DNA of 64,000 nucleotides from Enchytraeus crypticus. Taxonomy: Eukaryota > Annelida > Clitellata > Enchytraeida > Enchytraeidae. Location: positions 527,501-591,500 of the forward strand of contig CAJHZI010000448.1 in NCBI GenBank assembly GCA_905160935.1, given 5' to 3'. The translations under genes were made by a program, and so were the position numbers. Of this stretch, positions 23,164 through 34,329 are shown piece by piece. The number at the start of each line of letters is the position of its first letter. The first letter of the stretch is position 1. The notes under the pieces are model-generated. The model made no database searches, was not told the DNA's origin, and saw only the letters and a list, made by a program, of their open reading frames with translations.

Positions 23164-24065
23164 CATATTTATATTAATAATGACGACTTAAAGCTAAACT
23201 CTTAAGTTTATTTATGCTTGATTCATTTGGCGTTATTTGCTTAGAATTAGACGATGTTTCTTATGTAGCGAGTGACATCTGTTGTATGTGTACTATCTGA
23301 ATGCTAACGGCGGAATAGGTTAAGAATATTGCGAAGAGAATACTAATTTCATTAGGGCGATTAAAGTAGTTATTGAGAATTAGTTAATGTTTTGAAATAA
23401 CTTCAAAGGTTAAAGTTTGCAAAAGATTAAACGGTGCCAAAGTGTCGATTTTATTTGTAGTAAAGTTACCGCAGCCTCCATGATATTATAAATTTGTTGA
23501 TCAATCAACAGAGTATTCTAATTCAGAGAATTCAAGAGTATTTTAATTTTAGACGCTTAGATATGTATGTATCGGATTTGCAACCTGATGTGCCCAATTG
23601 AGAGAGAGAGAGAAAAAAAGGTATGGAGAGAGATAGACGAAATGGGAATGTAGATTTCATGTAGGCTAGTTCATGCTTTTTATTTAGTTTTATTGGCTTG
23701 TAGCTAATATTTAGTGATTTTCACATTTCAGTGATTGAAATATAATGTTGTATAATGTTTGTACTTAACTTTGTGTTCAGGGATTCTATGTTAAACCTAA
23801 ATGTTTGCTAAAGCGTGGCTGAAGACTGAAGCAAAGTGATAGTCTAACTGTCTGGTCTCAAAGTTTTTTTAATCTTTGCGCATCATCTAACCCTGGAATT
23901 TCGTTTTGGACCCGTATTTTCTGCCAATATGAACGCTAAAGATACACAATTTAAACTAATTACGCATATAAGTCTCAAACAGTAAAGATTGCTGAGCTCC
24001 ATTGCAAAAATAATTCCAAAAAATAAATTAACAGAATATCGCATTGAAGTGCTGGTCTCCTATTA
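22880..24065. other. SDR gene 1 3' flank, no gene seen
   Basis: Candidate poly(A) signals at its start, a TA run at 23117-23162 and a short GA run near 23602. Otherwise featureless AT-rich DNA. Confidence 0.5.
22905..22910 (+). promoter_or_regulatory. Candidate polyadenylation signal for SDR gene 1
   Basis: AATAAA lies 29 nt after the stop codon. A second AATAAA is at 23006-23011. Either could serve; in such AT-rich DNA the motif alone is weak evidence. Confidence 0.4.
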
Positions 24066-24824
24066 CTTTCGATATATTATTGCTTTATTTCAGGCGTAAT
24101 AACCCATACATGAATCTTGCACATACAACAATGCAACAAAAACCAGAAAAGCAAATAGGCTGCGCATAAATTGAGCTATAGGCCTAGGCCTAAGACAATT
24201 ACTTATAGAATTAGGCATACAAAGCCATAATAAGCTCAGGACATCAAAACACTTAACCAGCATATTAGCATTATCCAGCAAGCACATTCTAAACTTTAAT
24301 CTGTAATTAGAAAGGATAGTATCAAAACTAGGCTATCCAGTTTCTAGCAGCGCGATGGTTAGGCTGCTGTAACGTTCGTATCCAAGAAATATTTTAATAC
24401 ATTTATTATAGCAAGATCGAAACTTCTCTATTGAACCTATTGTAAACGACGACCATAGTGCCACGTCATAGAAACACATACAATAGGATTTGAACAGGAC
24501 CTTCTTTACATTAAGAGAGCAATAAGCAAATCTACGCTTTAATATATTCGTATGCATAAACATAATACGTATTTCACGCTGTATATCGTTATTATCACGA
24601 CCATCATTGGTTATAATATGACCTAAATATTTAAACTTCGTTACATAATTAATAAAAGAATTGTACAACTTAAATCTTGGAAATTCCTCTAGTACACTCC
24701 AATTTCGATCCTTAGGACCACATATCATTGCGGCAGTTTTACTAATATTAAAAGACATGTTAATAACTTTAGCGTTAAACTGAAGCACATCTATTAAATA
24801 CTGTAAAGCTCTCCAGGAAGGAGA

Positions 24825-25033
24825 AATGAGAACGATATCATCAGCATATGCTAGAATGTTAATTAATCCATTAATAATTGCACAACCAATCCCGGTATCT
24901 ACTACAGCTCTAAGTTAGAGCTGCAGGCTCTACAGGCTCTAAGTTAGAGCTGTAGTAGATACCGGGATTGGTTGTGCAATTATTAATAGATTAATTAACA
25001 TTTCTAGCATATGCTGATGATATCGTTCTCATT
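24825..25033. repeat. 209-bp inverted duplication across the RT catalytic box
   Basis: Left arm 24825-24922 and right arm about 24936-25033 are reverse complements with roughly one substitution and one indel over about 98 bp, around a short centre. Both arms contain the YADD codons, one per strand. The right arm interrupts the LINE coding frame. Confidence 0.9.
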
Positions 25034-25037
25034 GTAT

Positions 25038-25086
25038 GATATATACACGATATGGTTAGAGCCTCTAACCATATCGCGTATATATC
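25038..25086. repeat. Second fold-back next to the first
   Basis: Arms 25038-25061 and 25063-25086 are 24 bp each with one mismatch and almost no loop. It begins 5 bp after the larger inverted duplication, inside the same LINE. Confidence 0.85.
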
Positions 25087-25935
25087 TAGAGAACAAATAA
25101 GGTGAAAGTACACTTCCCTGACGCGTACCATTTCCAATGTGAAACCAAATAGAAACAGAATTACGCCATCGAACAAAGCATTGCTGTTTAGAATACCAGA
25201 ATGCAAGAATAAATATAATACTGGTGCTAATGTTACCGTCTAGCAATTTTCCAAACAATTTCCAGTAATTAACTTTATCGAAAGCTTTACTGAAGTCAAC
25301 AAAACAGGTAAAAACATGACTTCCATGGTGTCTATAATACTCGATAGTCTGCTTTAGTACATGAGTCTGCTTTAGTACATCCGGTTGAATGGCCAGACTT
25401 AAACCCAAACTGAAAATTATCATAATCAGAAAGGCTATGTAGGCCTATAGATTGCGCAATGAGAGATTCAAACAATTTAGATAATGAATTAGAAATTGCA
25501 ATTACTCTGTAATTATAAAGGTCAGGTAAATCTCCAGATTTATTCTTAACCAGAGGTACAATTACAGATTGCATAAATGAATTAGGCAAATGACTATGTT
25601 TTAGAAACAAATTATACAACATGCTTAAATGAACGGAGAGACTAAGACACGCGAATGAAATTGCCTCCATGGAAATGCCATCTGGTCCAGGAGATTTTCC
25701 ATGCTTTTGCAATCCACAGATATCTATAATGTTACTAACAGAAATGACGAAATCATTCTTAGGAGAACAGTTAAGGCGATCAAAAAATGCATTTTATCAG
25801 CATTATATTCATTGATTCCTAGGGCGCAATCATTATAAAGATGCTCAAAATGAGTACACCAACGCTCCACAATGGCATCATCACCGATACAACAGTCAAT
25901 TATATTAGTATGCTTACTTATATTATATAGGCCTA

Positions 25936-25971
25936 TATATATATATACGTGTATACATATATATATATATG

Positions 25972-26003
<32 letters not shown>

Positions 26004-26110
26004 TCTATATATATATTGTATACGTGTACATGCATGCATACACACGCACATATACTGTATATATACTGTATATATGTATATATATACATGTATATACATA
26101 TATATACATG

Positions 26111-26158
<48 letters not shown>
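25936..26158. repeat. TA/TACA/TGTA-rich simple sequence
   Basis: A long run of tatata, tacatg and tgtata motifs at the 5' boundary of the minus-strand LINE. The IYIY-type reading frames are simple-sequence shadows. Confidence 0.85.
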
Positions 26159-26159
<1 letters not shown>

Positions 26160-26398
26160 TTATTTCGTCAAGGGGGCAAACGGAATACAGTTAAAACATA
26201 AAAACAATACACAGCAAACAACACACACTGCACACATAATCAAAGAAACCAACAAAATTAATAACGAAAATATAACCTTTGCACATCAATCAAGATTTCT
26301 TCTAAGTTTCTGACAGTGATAGAAACCCTAGGAATGCATGCATTTAATACATACATGTATACATGAAGCATTGCCTTGTATCTCATTGTTTTATCAAA

Positions 26399-26545
26399 TT
26401 CCCCGGTGTTTGTCCGGGTTGTTTGAAGAATAGACCAACGGGTGACTGCACGTGTCGTAGAAGGCGACTAAAGCACTAAGACCGAAACCAACGTGAGAAA
26501 AGAGCATTCGGTTGATGAACGCCTAGACTCCAGAAATTACTATAC
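26399..26545 (+). mobile_element. GAT-tailed retroposon, 3'-truncated copy
   Basis: Head ttgtttgaagaatagacc, gcacgtgtcgtagaaggcga and gaacgcctagactccagaaa match the full copies. The 3' half is absent. Confidence 0.75.
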
Positions 26546-27131
26546 AAATTTTCTAAGTATACTGGCGTAAACTAAAATTTTGCCTTTTTCTATTGAACTT
26601 CTCTCTGCGTCTTTTCCTTTCCAAACACCGTTGATCATACTTTCTTTAGCTTCAATTCTTCATAATATATATTAAATGCAACCTTTTTATTTATTTCAGG
26701 TCAAAATAAACAGCAAATGCAGCATACTTAATTTGAAAAAAATAAATAATCAGAAAGAGGGTTACAACAAAAGAGCCTAGGCCCTATCAGATAATACAGT
26801 CAGCAGTAATTACAAAGAATAACAAACACGTTTGCTAATTGTCTTCTATGCTGCGGAATACTGTAGAACCTGTGGCAACCATACACATTAATTACTGCCC
26901 ATAAAGAAGGTAAATATCGGAAATAAAGTCATATAAATTTAAAGCAAAATAGTCTTATACGTCCATGGTAATTGCATAACAGGATATACTACAAGTAGAA
27001 TTGTTTCTGAGGAAAGACTGTTAAAGAGGCGATAATTGCAGATCTGATGCCTGGTGGCGGAAGAGGAAGACCCTCTATAGGGTATATGTATAGTAGTACA
27101 CAGTGATGCGGTTTGGATGGAATAAAAAAGT

Positions 27132-27370
27132 AAACACGCATTATAGTGAAGTGATCAACTTTGTTGATAACTATCACTTTTAATACCACATGTTTAAACC
27201 GTTAGGCAATTTAGATAATTTTCAATATAACCAGGCCAGTGAATGTCTGAGATTTTGCTCTCAGATAAGCGCGGCTGAGATTCGAACCCACAATGGTTCA
27301 ATTCACCTCAGAATCTGTCATTTTAAACGTTCATGACTTTACCCCTACGCTATTGAGACATTCAATATCG
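27132..27370 (-). mobile_element. tRNA-derived SINE (family T2)
   Basis: Full copy aligned end to end with 19392-19632: agtaaacacgcattatag, gtttaaaccgttaggcaatt, gcgcggctgagattcgaacc and ctattgagacattcaat. Confidence 0.8.
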
Positions 27371-27697
27371 TTGAAAACAGGTATTTAATATTAGCGAGAA
27401 TAACGTTGTTACAGGCAGCCAAATCAAGAACTATCTTTAGGAAAATTGTTCAGCATCACCTAGTCTTTCCTTTTTCTGAGAAGAAGGATTGAATAAGAAC
27501 AAGGAGAAGTGCAGAACCTGTTCGTTTTGCGAATCTAGCGATAGTGCATAGTAGTATAGGACAATAACTGCAGTATATAATTTAAATTTAAATACGTTAA
27601 ACTTAGAAAAAATGCTCCTTTCATTATTTTCAGCAGTTAAAAATAGGCTTCAAACGTATTTGGCAGGCTAGAACGTCGTTCAGCATTTCGAAATAGT

Positions 27698-27935
27698 CGG
27701 AAATACTAAATAACGATAAAAGTTAAAGTTTTGAAAATATGAAATTAAAGTTTTATAATGTAATTAACTTTTATTTCAAAGTATGCAAAGAATGACTAGG
27801 AATGCTGTTGAAAATTCGGAAATACTAAATAACGATAAAAGTTAAAGTTTTGAAAATATTAAATTAAAGTCTTATAATGTAATTAACTTTTATGTAAAAG
27901 TATGCAAAGAATGACTGTGGGTATGCTGTTGAAAA
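27698..27935. repeat. 119-bp tandem duplication
   Basis: Units 27698-27816 and 27817-27935 share cggaaatactaaataacgat, aattaacttttat and tatgcaaagaatgact, with roughly 95% identity. Unknown origin. Confidence 0.85.
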
Positions 27936-27999
27936 CTCTAAAATGTTAGATAACATTGTTTTAAGTAGGAAAACATCTTGCGATTTCCTACTTGTGAGA

Positions 28000-29390
28000 C
28001 ATCAATCAATACTCCGGTATTGGGACATCACGCCACAAATTTCATGTCTCTATTAAAAGCTCTCAAGTATCTGCAGATTTTTGCACAGTCATTCAAACAA
28101 CGAATAGATTTATAAAACTAGTCAGAACTGGTTATAATAGAGCGACCGCTTATAACCTCATTACAGATAGCAATTTCTAGAAGAATTGGTTGCAAAAATT
28201 ATCTTTAATTTGTTTCATAAGTTCACCGGAGACTTCAATTACTTTATCATATCATACGGTAAACAAACAAAAGGAGCTTATCGGTCTTTAGTTACGGTGA
28301 CTTGCAACAAAAGTATTATCTGCAAGTAAATACATGAATTGAGCACAAAAACTACACAGACAAAAGAATTATACAACAAAGTTAAAACTTCCTTCCCTAC
28401 AACAAGGCCAAATTTCATGAAAAGCAACGTCAATTGAAGGACCTATGTAGTTTTCATGCTAGGGTGCTTTTTTCTGGTTACGTCGTACCTGCATATACTG
28501 TAATTCTATTGGTCATATACATATTGACGATACTATTAAATTTTATTGTTTAGTATATATTTGAAAGAGCTTTATTTCATTTTTAATAGAATTTAATGTC
28601 CATTGCATATTCAGCAGAAGGTACCTGTAAATAAATTATGGTTTTATTTCTTTTATCAGCATGCCCTCGAGAGCTAATTCTAAGTGTTTAAATTAAACTT
28701 TAGATTAGACTTTAAATTAATTACCCTAAGCTGTACTTTACTTATGGTAGAATGCAAGCTAACCACAAACTCTAAAGCCAATGCGTCAATTCAACGTTGG
28801 CCTATTATCATAATAAGAGACCTGCTCTTAAATATTTCCCGGGTATCTATACTTTTTCCAATATATGTTTTAATATTTTACAATATATTTGTGAACATTT
28901 TGTTAGCTTATTATTACAATAATTTCAGATTTTTACTTCCGTTATAAAATATTGATCCCCACAAGTTAAAATTTCTGTGTATGGTGTAGTATTGTGTATT
29001 GTGCTTAAATGCGTTCCAAATAAATTGAGCCCCACTATATTATTAAAGGCAGAATATGGCCATTGAGATAGACCCAACACTGTAGATATAGTAATAGCGT
29101 AGTCCATGTTCTCTCTCCTACGTCCTGACCTGTTATATAACAAGTAGAGCAACTGATGTCTGATTGAAGGTCGATAATTTTCAATATGTAGGTTGAAATC
29201 CTTGCATGACTGCTTTGCAAGGTTACACCGGATATTTATAGCAATCTATGAGCATTATACTATAAATAGTACGATTTCGGTTCAGGTAAACATCATACAA
29301 TTGTCGCACATATAACACTACAAGAAACAGAAGTAACACTGATGGATTTTTCGCAGCTGAAGTAAGCATATTGCTCTAATTGCCACCTAT
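28000..29390. other. No gene seen
   Basis: AT-rich DNA. The 87-codon frame at 28684-28947 has no recognisable family and no codon bias. Confidence 0.45.
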
Positions 29391-29399
29391 GTTTCATTT

Positions 29400-29525
29400 T
29401 CTGAGAAAATATTGTTCCATGCGTAACATAAAAGCCATTATAGAGCTACTGGCATCCATGATAACGTCGAGAACTAGTGAGACAAATCCAAACCAGTGAG
29501 CGAAGGCTAGTTCAATGCATATTCC
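29400..29525 (-). mobile_element. CR1/L2-like LINE 3' end, degraded
   Basis: tagagctactggcatccatg, ataacgtcgagaactagtga and gacaaatccaaaccagtgag correspond to the reverse complement of the 3' UTR near 10780-10840. Confidence 0.55.
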
Positions 29526-30036
29526 AGAAGATCGATCTTTATGACAATTTACTTTGTCAATTAAATTTAAAAGAAAGCAAAGCAAGTGTTTGGACCAACT
29601 TTTGATGAGTTCATTTGCGATGTCCACAAAGCCTTATGATTAATTATTTTAAGTATTGCATCTAGAAATCAATGAAAGGTTAGAGTAACTGAATGTTTCC
29701 TAATAGTTACGCAAAACAACATTGAACAATTGAATAAAAAAACGATTGAAATTTGTAAAGCTTCCTAAGTCAAGCAAAAAGATACACTAATACAAATTGA
29801 TGGTGTTCGAGTACGAATGAAAAAAAACTTTTGAGTATATAAAATAGGCCTCTTAATTGATGTGAGGCTAAAAAGATATGGTGCCTTTTGTTGGTTGCAT
29901 TCTTTGATCCATTTTTATTGTATATTTCAATAATATATATAATATTATTGTATAATATTATTACAACTATTGTACAATAATAGCAACTGTTGTAATAACA
30001 AACAAAAAATGTAATGTATTTTTAAATAATAGTTGT

Positions 30037-30080
30037 TCTTTTGTCAAACAACTATTATTATATAGTTGTTTGACAAAAGA
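30037..30080. repeat. Perfect 19-bp hairpin with overlapping second hairpin
   Basis: Arms 30037-30055 and 30062-30080, loop 6 nt. A second overlapping inverted repeat (aataatagttgtt / acaactattatt) pairs 30024-30036 with 30049-30060. Confidence 0.88.
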
Positions 30081-30156
30081 TATTCTTGCTATCTAGCATA
30101 GTAATTATATTGATATTGTTATTGCATTAGACATTAATCGCAATTAATCGCAACTA

Positions 30157-30392
30157 AAGTAAACCCGCATTATAGTAAAATGATCACCTTTGTTGATATC
30201 TATCACTTTTAATACCACATGTTTAAACCGTTAGGCAATTTAGACCATTTTCCTTATAATCAATCCAGTGAATGTCAGAGATTTTACTCTCAGATCAGCG
30301 CGGCTGGGATTCGAACCCATGAGTGTTCAATTCACTTTAGGATCTGTCTTTTATAACTTCATGACGTTACTACTACGCTATTAAGACATTCT
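30157..30392 (-). mobile_element. tRNA-derived SINE (family T2)
   Basis: Full copy: agtaaacccgcattatag, gcgcggctgggattcgaacc and ctacgctattaagacattct. It is closest to the copy at 27132-27370. Confidence 0.8.
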
Positions 30393-30522
30393 ATTATCGG
30401 TATTATTATGGTTTCGTATTGGGTATACTGTACATATTATCAAATAGTGTGCCCAGATGTAGTTGTATAGATTGTGTTCTTCTGTAGATTGCTTAAGTTG
30501 CCATTTGCAGTTAAATAAGAAC

Positions 30523-30600
30523 AGCAATTAGAGTACTACTGTCATCAATGACAATATCGAGCACAATAAGAATAGGAAATGAACACAGTACTAATAATTG
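30523..30600 (-). mobile_element. CR1/L2-like LINE 3' end fragment
   Basis: aattagagtactactgtcat and caatgacaatatcgagcac are the reverse complement of the last 60 bp of the LINE 3' UTR. Confidence 0.55.
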
Positions 30601-31560
30601 ATGTTAAATGCACAACGAATTTTAATTGTCGTTGGCTGAATCACATTGGCACAGACATTCGCCTTCTAATGTTTATCGCTAAATTCACTGATTAATCAAA
30701 GCGAAGAAAATAAGCAAATAACAAAGTACGACATTCAACATAGGAGTAGTCGACTTAGTCCATAGATCATAGTTATTTCTAGTTTTGTATTTCTGGACTA
30801 TTGGCTTTTTACTAATTTCTATTCTTAAGAACTTTAAAAACTTCAATTTTGATACTTTAGACTACTATTGAATAAATTTACTTCCCTTAATTTAATTTAA
30901 TTTATAACAAAAAGTAGCAGTAGAATTCTAATCATCTGTCTTCGTATCACAGGCACATTATCAGAGTCGGTAAGCTTTGTCGGCAATCTTTCTTTTATCA
31001 TTCACTTCGATAAACGTAATTAATTAATGAAGTCAATAACAACGGATTATCTCGACCTAGGAATATTACTGAACATCTCTGATGAAACAAAACAATTATA
31101 GGCGTATCACTGGGTCAAATACCAGACTCAAGCAACTGTCTGTTACACCGAGACTGTCGTCCTTTCAATAGCTTCGTTCCTGGCAGTGATCGACTGTAAT
31201 TTTGATATTGTTATATTACATGTGTCTGAATTCTGCACTTACTGATTTACAGAAATACCAAGTTAGTCGAGTGGCTTGTAAATACCAAAGATGTCAATGA
31301 ATGACGTAGTTTAATCTTTCTCGATCTCAAAATAAATTTTTCAGTAAAAAATTATTACCAAATTTTCCAAACCTCACTTTTTTAGGATGTATATAATCCT
31401 CGCGTTGAATCAAGACCACCGAGATATATTGTACAAGTAAACCGGATCAGTCTTAAATGCAAGTGTAAAGGCCACTAAGCAGAAATCTCATCTGGTCTTC
31501 TGCTACTTCTTTTAATATTTTATTATTTAATCTCAATTAAAAATTATACCCCTGCCTATT

Positions 31561-31738
31561 TTGCATGCACAAATTCACCTTATCATTATTTCTCTTATTT
31601 ATTTTAGTTTTACCATAGTTCAGATTTAGTTTGTGTTTTTTTTGTTGCATTTTTATGTTTGTGTGTTGTGTATGTGAAGTCTACAGGGTTAAATGACACT
31701 ATTATGGAATTCTTGTTAAATTGAATTGAATTAAATTG
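31561..31738 (+). mobile_element. 3' UTR of a relative of the LINE at 2719-4737
   Basis: tttattttagttttaccat, tttgttgcatttttatgttt and agtctacagggttaaatgac match the order gttttaagctcaccatgg, acttattgcatttacttg, actgtacagggttgaatgac at 4620-4715. It ends in an AATTG-type repeat, not AAAT. Confidence 0.6.
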
Positions 31739-32113
31739 AAAATAGAGGAAGGTCATATAAACGGCTTCAAAATGTTATTTTCTAAAGGTACAGATGGAAT
31801 CAACTTGTTGTTCAACGGACTGCTCTTAATGAATGCTAAATAGGACTTCAAGTAGGAATATGTACCTTGGCCTTCCGATTGGTAGAACATTCGAGACTGA
31901 CATAGTTGACAGTTTGAAGAAAGAATAAAATACTTTGCTGCTCAGTTACTGGTAAATCATTTGTAGACAGTTATTTTGTACTGTAGTTATTTAAATCTGG
32001 TTAGAGAAATTGAAAGAGCTAACTTCTTATTCTTCTTAGCGCAAGTCGCACTCAACCTTCATTTAAACATTAAACGTCACTTGACTGTTGACTCTGTTAC
32101 GAGTTTCTGTTGA

Positions 32114-32160
32114 AACCATAGAGATATCATGTATGATAGGCCTATCATACCTCTATGGTT
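32114..32160. repeat. Nested palindrome centred on TAGGCCTA
   Basis: gtatgataggcctatcatac (32131-32150) is a perfect 20-bp palindrome. Outer arms aaccatagag/ctctatggtt extend it with a 7-nt bulge. Confidence 0.9.
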
Positions 32161-32214
32161 GAAACGGACTAGCTGTGCACACGTGACTCATTTATTATGA
32201 GATTAACGGTTGGA

Positions 32215-32514
32215 AAGATCGATTTATCATCATCATCTTCCCTTGAATCAGAGTGTAACTAGGGTCGGGATACGAATAGACAGCCTCAAATCCTCTCTGT
32301 CCTACATCATATCATCAGTCGATCCCCAATTTGAGATTTTTTTATTCTTAAAAATTTTTGTAGCAAATCTGGAGCCTAGGCGCTCACCAACCGAATGCCC
32401 TTTCTGACGTTGGTATGGATCTTAGTGCTTTAGTCGCCTTCTACGATACGTGCAGTCACCGGTTGGTCAATTCTTCAAACAACCCGGACACAACACGGGG
32501 CAAGATCGATTTAT
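32215..32514 (-). mobile_element. GAT-tailed SINE-like retroposon with 13-bp target duplication
   Basis: Element 32228-32501, flanked by aagatcgatttat at 32215-32227 and 32502-32514. The minus strand reads head (ccccgtgttgtgtccgggtt) to a GAT-repeat tail. It is complete, about 274 bp. Confidence 0.85.
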
Positions 32515-32589
32515 ATGAATATTAAATTAAAAGTGTACTAAATTACTGAAATTAAAATTCAATCACCAGTGTAGATGGATTAGGGAGCG

Positions 32590-32885
32590 GGATTAGCGCA
32601 CTCGGTTAAGCTGCGCGTCAGTTGAACGAAGTTAAGCTCCCTCGCGCCGGTTAGTACTTTGTGGGCGACCGCCTTGGAAGACCGAGTGTTGACAGCTTTG
32701 AAAGAAAAATCCCGAGGGTGTTGGAAGGTTATTCTTAAATCCGCGCCGGCTGCAATTGATGCGCCAACGAAAGGCAACAATTACTAATAACCATGGAGAG
32801 GAATGGAGGAAATAACGAAAACTACAAAAACAGAAACCAAGCAAGGAAACTATGTAGCCCATGCGGTATGTCATGTGTGTAACTA
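32590..32885 (+). mobile_element. 5S rRNA-derived SINE
   Basis: gaagttaagctccctcgcgc, ggttagtacttt and gggcgaccgccttggaagac line up in order with boxes A, intermediate element and C of 5S rRNA genes (AAGCTAAGC, GGTTAGTACTTGGATGGGAGACCGCC). A 5' leader gcgcactcggttaagctgcg and a roughly 190-bp body containing ttattcttaaatccgcgccg recur in other copies. It is a SINE, not a 5S gene: the 5S part is incomplete and the body is repeated. Confidence 0.82.
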
Positions 32886-33411
32886 TGCGAACAAAAAAAA
32901 GATGATGATTGCATTTTAATCTTAAGTTTCCAACATATTAGCTAATCCTGGTAGTCAAATAGATGCAATTAGTCTACGAGATTTTGAGCAGGTAACAACA
33001 TTTATCGTATTGCAGATCTGACGTAATGGTTCAACGGTTCTGCTACCTGGTAGTTCTGTTATCTATCTCCTGACTAGAATTATCTGACATATTGACTTAA
33101 TAATCTGCATAATAATCTTCATTAACGATTGGTTTGTTGACTGCATTTATTGTTCACCTTGTTACACACATGGCACAAAGCACGTGACATTAGAGTTTAC
33201 TCGCTTAGTTACTACTTATCTAGTTTTTGTTATTTCGTTATTTCATTCCCACTGCATGATTATTATCAATATAAGCCTTTTGCTAGCGCGGTTCATTACA
33301 GCTAGCGCGCAATTAAGAATAATCTTTCATTACCCCGGGGTTTATTTGTTGCTGACTGACCTTGGATGATGTGATAAAAGGCATCACGCTTCTATAGGGC
33401 GCACGCTGTAT

Positions 33412-33638
33412 CATCGCTGTCACCTTCCATTAAATCCCAGTATAACTAGGGTTGGACTAAGTATTGACGTTGTTTGACATTACCTTTAAAAATTTCGTGG
33501 CAATTTCTGGAGCCCAGTCGTTCACCAATCGAATTCCCTCTCTGATGTTTGGATACTACTGCTTTGTCGCCTTTTGATACAAGTGCAGTCCACGGGTGGT
33601 TTATTCTTGAGCAAACCAGATTCAACGTGGGTAAAAGC
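33412..33638 (-). mobile_element. GAT-tailed retroposon, diverged copy
   Basis: caccttccattaaatcccag, tataactagggttgg, atttctggagcccagtcg and a head remnant (tttattcttgagcaaacc) are in the expected order on the minus strand. Confidence 0.65.
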
Positions 33639-33719
33639 GAATATTATAGGCCTACCGACGCTCTAAATTCTGCCCCAGTTTTAATGGTTCACGGATGTAA
33701 CCAAAATGGTTTATTAATA

Positions 33720-34325
33720 TGATCTGATAGTCAAATGAGCTAATCTAATGGTTTAATATTATGATCTAATGGTCCATTTAACTTGTCTAATGACACAATC
33801 ATCTAATCTATTGGCTTTAGGATCAGATTTAATGGGTTAACGTTTAATCTGATTGAATCATATGGTCTAATGAAATGATTATTCGACTCAATAGTTCAGT
33901 TCTTTCATTTAATGGCTTAATGATCTGATCGAATGGTTTGATCAGCAAATCTAATGATCCAATATGTTGAGCTAATGGTTTAAACCGTTTAATGAACCGA
34001 TGTAATGGTCCAATTAGCTGTTTTACAGGTCTAATCAGCACATCTAATGGTCCAATGTTCTAATCTAATGGTCTAATCAACTGAACTAATGGTCCAATGA
34101 TCTGAACTAATGGTCTAATCAATAGAACTAATGGTCCAACGGTCTAAACTAATGGTCTAATCAACAGATCTAATGGTCCAATGATCTAAACTAATGGTCT
34201 ATTCAACAGATCTAATGGTCCAATGATCTGAACTAACGGTCTAATCAATAGATCTAATGGTCCAACGATCTAAACTAATGGTCTAAGCAACAAATCTAAC
34301 GGTCCAGTTGTCTGATCTAATGGTT
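33720..34325. repeat. Minisatellite of tctaatggtc units
   Basis: Diverged repeats of about 10-11 bp (tctaatggtc, caatgatctg, aactaatggt, ctaatcaaca), more regular after 34040, where a unit of about 43 bp is visible. No gene is seen. Confidence 0.85.
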
Positions 34326-34329
34326 TCTA

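Larger units (their letters stand above)
24070..25905 (-). mobile_element. Broken LINE (third RT lineage), minus strand
   Basis: Reading down from 25905: [14 protein letters not shown] (linker), then KSPGPDGISMEAISFA, VIVPLVKNKSGDL, CFVDFSKAFDKVNYWKLF and IGNGTRQGSVLSPYLFSRYI. After the inverted duplication at 24825-25033 the frame resumes with AYADDIVLIS (catalytic box), then FNISKTAAMICGPK, KFKYLGHIITNDGRD and SYCMCFYDVALW. An in-frame TAG at 24333-24335 replaces Leu, and the frame continues as PSFDTILSNYRLKFRMCLL to about 24090. An 18-bp tandem duplication near 25345-25380 adds six residues. It is non-autonomous now. This RT differs clearly from the other two and is placed only as a non-LTR element. 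Confidence 0.82.

Noticed and set aside
25724-26313. Tyr/Ile-rich frames on both strands
   Set aside because: TA/TACA simple sequence. Only the LINE linker part (25724-25905, minus) is real coding history.
28684-28947. 87-residue hydrophobic protein
   Set aside because: AT-rich frame with no family resemblance, start context or splice evidence; chance is more likely.
32590-32720. A 5S rRNA gene
   Set aside because: Only the internal promoter part resembles 5S rRNA, and the segment continues into a dispersed body found in other copies, so it is a SINE.
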